Below are positions 6,365-8,866 of a DNA stretch of 8,866 nt, piece after piece (within the stretch, counting starts at the first letter, position 1; the number at the start of each line of letters is the position of its first letter). This DNA comes from an uncultured Cellvibrio sp. Lineage in GTDB: Bacteria; Pseudomonadota; Gammaproteobacteria; Pseudomonadales; Cellvibrionaceae. The DNA lies in NCBI GenBank assembly GCA_946886255.1, contig CAMPIG010000184.1:1-8866 (forward strand). Direction: 5' to 3'. The position numbers and the translations under genes are program-made. The notes beneath the pieces were generated by a model. It ran no database searches and was not told the DNA's origin. It was given only the letters and a program-made list of their open reading frames with translations.

Positions 6365-6473
6365 GTCAGTATTCGGCAGGTGTGTTCGGGACACGCCGTG
6401 AATGCATCCCTGCAGGCTCGACAACAGCATCCCTGCTGTTGACGGTCTCCAAACACACCTGCCGAACACTGAC
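6365..6473. repeat. 109-bp palindromic intergenic element with two internal hairpins
   Basis: Left arm 6365-6386 and right arm 6452-6473 are 22-bp inverted repeats with a single mismatch (A at 6371 against the C opposite it, i.e. TATTCGG versus TGTTCGG). Inside lie two hairpins with the same TCCC loop: TGCA/TGCA (6403-6406 with 6411-6414) and CAACAGCA/TGCTGTTG (6422-6429 with 6434-6441). The decamer GCATCCCTGC occurs in both (6404-6413 and 6427-6436). The whole can fold as a three-way junction or cruciform. I recall similar elements (ACACGCCGTGAAT...CATCC..TG...) as common intergenic repeats in Cellvibrio/Marinobacter/Halomonas-like genomes, REP- or MITE-like; that recollection is unverified. 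It lies between the FAH gene and the ABC operon and may also attenuate read-through, though no T-tract follows. Confidence 0.88.
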
Positions 6474-6516
6474 GGGCAAGATCGTGGTAATGCACTGGTA
6501 ATTTACGGATAAAACA

Positions 6517-7494
6517 ATGACTGAAGATTTAGCGATAGAAGCTTCCGGGTTGATCAAACATTTCGGTGCGACGCATGCGGTGAATGGGATTGATCTGCGC
6601 GTGCGCAAGGGCAGCGTTTATGGTGTGTTGGGGCCGAACGGGGCGGGTAAGACGACGACGGTGCGGATGTTGGCGACGTTGTTGCCGTTGGATGGTGGGC
6701 AGGCGCGGGTGTTGGGACATGATCTGGTGCGTGAGGCGCATGCGGTGCGTTCGCGGATCAGTTTGACCGGGCAGTTTGCGTCGGTGGATGAGGATTTGAC
6801 CGGACGGGAGAATCTGGTGTTATTGGCGCGACTGCTGGGGTTTCGCGGGCGCGCGGCGAGGGAACGGGCGCAGGAGTTGTTGCAGGCGTTTGATCTGGCG
6901 GAGGCGGCGGATCGTCAGATCAAGCAGTATTCCGGTGGTATGCGGCGGCGGTTGGATATTGCGGCGTCGCTGGTGGTGACGCCGGATCTGATTTTTCTGG
7001 ATGAACCGACGACCGGGCTGGACCCGCGCTCGCGCAATCAGGTGTGGGATATTGTGCGGGCCTTGGTAGCTGAAGGCACGACGGTGTTGTTGACGACGCA
7101 GTATCTTGAGGAAGCCGATCAATTGGCGGATCGCATTGCGGTGATTGATCACGGCAAGGTGATTGCGGAAGGCACTAGCGGCGAGTTGAAAAAATCTGTC
7201 GGCTCCGGTGTGTTGCATCTGCGCGTTAGCCATGCGCAGGAGCGCGAAGCAGCGCAGCGAATTCTGGTCGAGCAGCTGGCGGTGCCGGTGTTGATTGAGA
7301 AAGATCCTTGCGCGCTGTCGGTGCAAATTTCCGATGCACAAAAAGCAACGCTGGCGTTGGCTGAAGTGGCGCGCGCCGGCATTGGTTTAAGTGACTACTC
7401 ACTCGGCCAGCCCAGCCTTGATGAAGTGTTTTTCGCCTTGACCGGCCAGGCGCCCCTCGCAGCCGAACCGACAACAGAGGGAGCGCGTTCGTGA
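6517..7494 (+). CDS. ABC exporter ATP-binding protein, DrrA type
   Basis: A 325-residue ABC ATPase. Walker A is GPNGAGKTT (39-47), the Q-loop is at Q86 ([16 protein letters not shown]), the signature is YSGGMRRRL (138-146), and Walker B is [12 protein letters not shown] (158-169). The switch position is Q195 ([11 protein letters not shown]) in place of the usual histidine, a known feature of the daunorubicin-resistance DrrA group. After about residue 225 a C-terminal accessory domain (DUF4162-like position) ends in [10 protein letters not shown]. The protein would power an ABC-2 type exporter with the overlapping downstream permease; in this family substrates include antibiotics, lipids and polysaccharide precursors, and nothing here fixes the substrate. 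A GGA seven to eight bases upstream serves as a weak ribosome-binding site. The first half is unusually rich in G-ending codons. Confidence 0.93.
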   Translation: MTEDLAIEASGLIKHFGATHAVNGIDLRVRKGSVYGVLGPNGAGKTTTVRMLATLLPLDGGQARVLGHDLVREAHAVRSRISLTGQFASVDEDLTGRENLVLLARLLGFRGRAARERAQELLQAFDLAEAADRQIKQYSGGMRRRLDIAASLVVTPDLIFLDEPTTGLDPRSRNQVWDIVRALVAEGTTVLLTTQYLEEADQLADRIAVIDHGKVIAEGTSGELKKSVGSGVLHLRVSHAQEREAAQRILVEQLAVPVLIEKDPCALSVQISDAQKATLALAEVARAGIGLSDYSLGQPSLDEVFFALTGQAPLAAEPTTEGARS

Positions 7495-8318
7495 ATAACA
7501 CATCACATGATATCAACGCCGCGTTGCACAAGGTGATTCGCGCCCACACTCGCCCGCCGCAAGCCAGTGCGATCGCCAATGTGGTGGCGTTTGGTTGGCG
7601 GGCACTGTTGAAGATCAAACACCTGCCGGAGCAATTGTTCGACGTGGTCATCACGCCGATTATGTTTACGGTGATGTTCACCTACTTATTCGGCGGCGCG
7701 CTGGCGGGCTCCACCAGTGAATACTTGCAATTTTTATTACCCGGCATCCTTGCCCAAACGGTTACCTTCACGTCGCTTTACACCGGCGTCACCCTGAATA
7801 CCGATATTTCCAAAGGCATCTACGACCGCTTTAAATCCATGCCCATCTGGTCGCCCTCGCCTATCGTCGGTGCGATGCTCGGCGATGTGTTGCGTTACAC
7901 CGCAGCATCCATCATCGTGGTGATCATTGGTTTAATCATGGGTTATCGGCCCGAGACCGGTGTGGTCGGTGTGTTGTTATCACTGCTGCTGTTAAACGTG
8001 TTCGGGTTGGGGCTTGGCTGGATTTTTACCACTATCGGTTTATTGTTGCGCACACCCGGCGCGGTGATGACGATTGGTTGGCTGATACTGATGCCCTTAA
8101 CCTTCGGTTCCAATATTTACGTTGACCCCACCACTATGCCCGGCTGGTTGCAAGCCTTTGTTTCGGTGAATCCTGTAACGCATCTGGTAAGCGCCATTCG
8201 TGGCTTGATGGATGGCAATGCCAGCGTGCAACTTATCGGCCTGTCCTTGCTTGCGCCGGCACTGCTGACACTTGTCTGTGGTCCCATCGCCATGACGCTT
8301 TACCGCCGCAAGCGTTGA
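7491..8318 (+). CDS. ABC-2 type exporter permease, DrrB type
   Basis: A 275-residue membrane protein with about six predicted helices: roughly residues 48-68 ([19 protein letters not shown]), 78-100, 128-150 ([12 protein letters not shown]), 155-185 ([17 protein letters not shown]), 190-210 and 250-268. The cytoplasmic segment [18 protein letters not shown] (about 105-122) matches the conserved KGIxDRFRSLP motif of ABC2 permeases of the DrrB family, which supports coupling to the ATPase. The GTG start at 7491 overlaps the ATPase TGA by four bases (GTGA), with GGGAG at 7480-7484 as ribosome-binding site, so the two subunits should be translationally coupled. It probably forms a dimer that pairs with two ATPase subunits in the inner membrane. 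Confidence 0.92.
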   Translation: MNNTSHDINAALHKVIRAHTRPPQASAIANVVAFGWRALLKIKHLPEQLFDVVITPIMFTVMFTYLFGGALAGSTSEYLQFLLPGILAQTVTFTSLYTGVTLNTDISKGIYDRFKSMPIWSPSPIVGAMLGDVLRYTAASIIVVIIGLIMGYRPETGVVGVLLSLLLLNVFGLGLGWIFTTIGLLLRTPGAVMTIGWLILMPLTFGSNIYVDPTTMPGWLQAFVSVNPVTHLVSAIRGLMDGNASVQLIGLSLLAPALLTLVCGPIAMTLYRRKR

Positions 8319-8322
8319 TGCG

Positions 8323-8350
8323 TTGCATGAAGTGACAACTGTGCTAGATT
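8323..8350 (+). promoter_or_regulatory. Candidate promoter for the YbjQ-like gene pair
   Basis: TTGCAT (8323-8328) and TAGATT (8345-8350) are 16 bases apart, with TGC immediately before the -10 giving an extended -10 (TGCTAGATT). It lies between the permease stop and the YbjQ-like start, 42 bases before the ATG at 8392, and would let the pair be expressed separately from the ABC operon. Confidence 0.4.
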
Positions 8351-8391
8351 AACCGCTCCTCTAAATATGCCTGTTGAAAAAGGAAGCCTTC

Positions 8392-8706
8392 ATGTTGCTG
8401 AGTAATCTGGAAATTGTTCCCGGCCGTCGGGTGGTTGCACATTATGGTCTGGTGCAGGGAAGTACCGTGCGCGCAAAACATGTGGGGCGCGATATCGCGG
8501 CCTCGTTCAAGAATGTCTTCGGCGGTGAACTGAAAGGCTACACCGAACTGCTCAACGATTCGCGCGAGGAAGCCATCGCGCGCATGGTCACCCAGGCAAA
8601 AGCCATGGGTGCCAACGCCATCCTTAATATTCGCTTTTCTACCAGTTCCGTTGCTGTGGGCGCCGCAGAATTATTTGTCTATGGCAGCGCCGTCGAACTG
8701 GAGTAA
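8392..8706 (+). CDS. YbjQ/UPF0145 family protein
   Basis: A 104-residue protein of the YbjQ (UPF0145) heavy-metal-binding-like family. The conserved elements are VVAHYGLVQGSTV (about 16-28), the RDIAASFKNVFGGELKGYTELLNDSREEAIARM helical segment (about 34-66), the AKAMGANAILNIRFST block (about 70-85) and the final strand LFVYGSAVELE. It is close to the length of E. coli YbjQ (about 107). The family forms a small ring-like homo-oligomer, and its metal role is proposed from fold rather than proven. Translation from TTG at 8374 is possible, but AAGGAAG five bases before ATG at 8392 fits best. The second YbjQ-type gene follows after five bases. Confidence 0.92.
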   Translation: MLLSNLEIVPGRRVVAHYGLVQGSTVRAKHVGRDIAASFKNVFGGELKGYTELLNDSREEAIARMVTQAKAMGANAILNIRFSTSSVAVGAAELFVYGSAVELE

Positions 8707-8711
8707 ATACC

Positions 8712-8866
8712 ATGGAAATTTTTCTCGCCCAATTTATCGGGCCATTGGTCATTGCATTGGTATTGCTCACGGTGGGATTTTTTTCCGGACGCTATCTGGA
8801 GAAAAAACATTACGCCAGCATCATCGCACGCGAGACATCGCCTGACCAGGTGATGGTCTTCGCTGA
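8712..8866 (+). CDS. Membrane-anchored protein, probable second YbjQ-type gene (cut by window edge)
   Basis: The first 51 codons are open to the edge. The N-terminus is one transmembrane helix (MEIFLAQFIGPLVIALVLLTVGFFSG), followed by a short charged linker (RYLEKKHYASIIARETS) and the start of a second region (PDQVMVFA). This N-terminus-plus-linker (GRxxExxHYxSIxxRE) is typical of membrane-anchored UPF0145 proteins encoded next to a soluble YbjQ, but the diagnostic domain is outside the window, so the family call is an inference. GGAG at 8700-8703, inside the upstream gene's end, is the ribosome-binding site, and the five-base gap indicates an operon. Confidence 0.72.
   Translation, partial: MEIFLAQFIGPLVIALVLLTVGFFSGRYLEKKHYASIIARETSPDQVMVFA

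Noticed and set aside
6239..6608. Minus-strand open frames across the palindromic element
   Set aside because: They overlap the FAH and ABC ATPase genes in antisense and encode low-complexity, proline/threonine-rich sequence derived from the repeat.
8609..8845. Plus-strand open frame overlapping the YbjQ-like genes
   Set aside because: It is a shifted frame across the end of one supported gene and the start of another, both with ribosome-binding sites and family features.

Overview
The window looks like a chromosomal segment of a gammaproteobacterium, most likely a Cellvibrio-type or related marine/soil lineage. Three things point that way. An aa3/caa3-type cytochrome oxidase subunit II sits at the left edge. 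A prlC / zinc-ribbon yheV-like / gamma-carbonic-anhydrase cluster lies in the middle, an arrangement I recall from Pseudomonas-like genomes. A structured intergenic repeat of a type I associate with Cellvibrio/Marinobacter/Halomonas-like genomes lies near 6.4 kb. The genus is an inference from protein resemblance only.

Layout: 1-293 is the 5' end of coxB (minus strand), whose oxidase operon continues off the left edge. 294-1033 is an unusually long 740-bp gap. It holds a stop-free but start-less frame (335-604), a perfect palindrome with the half-sites of RoxR/PrrA/RegA-type redox regulators (653-682), and a candidate structured RNA (about 745-892) ending in a T-rich tract. A 14-bp inverted repeat links the first and last of these. 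1034-1702 (+) is an uncharacterised helical protein with a stretch resembling DUF1232. It converges on yheV across a bidirectional terminator (1724-1755).

prlC (oligopeptidase A) and yheV form a translationally coupled minus-strand pair (TAATG overlap at 2013). A gamma-class carbonic anhydrase (4198-4767) is transcribed divergently from prlC. A predicted outer-membrane lipoprotein (4898-5578) follows and ends in a strong intrinsic terminator. Next are a fumarylacetoacetate-hydrolase-family enzyme (5659-6345), a 109-bp near-perfect palindromic element with two internal hairpins (6365-6473), and an ABC exporter pair of the DrrA/DrrB type whose stop and start codons overlap by 4 nt (6517-8318). 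The window ends in a pair of genes of YbjQ/UPF0145 type: a soluble one (8392-8706) and the start of a membrane-anchored neighbour running off the right edge.

The coding content is mostly conserved housekeeping and accessory genes. I do not see an obviously new multi-gene system. The most interesting material is non-coding: the upstream region of the oxidase operon and the palindromic element at 6.4 kb.
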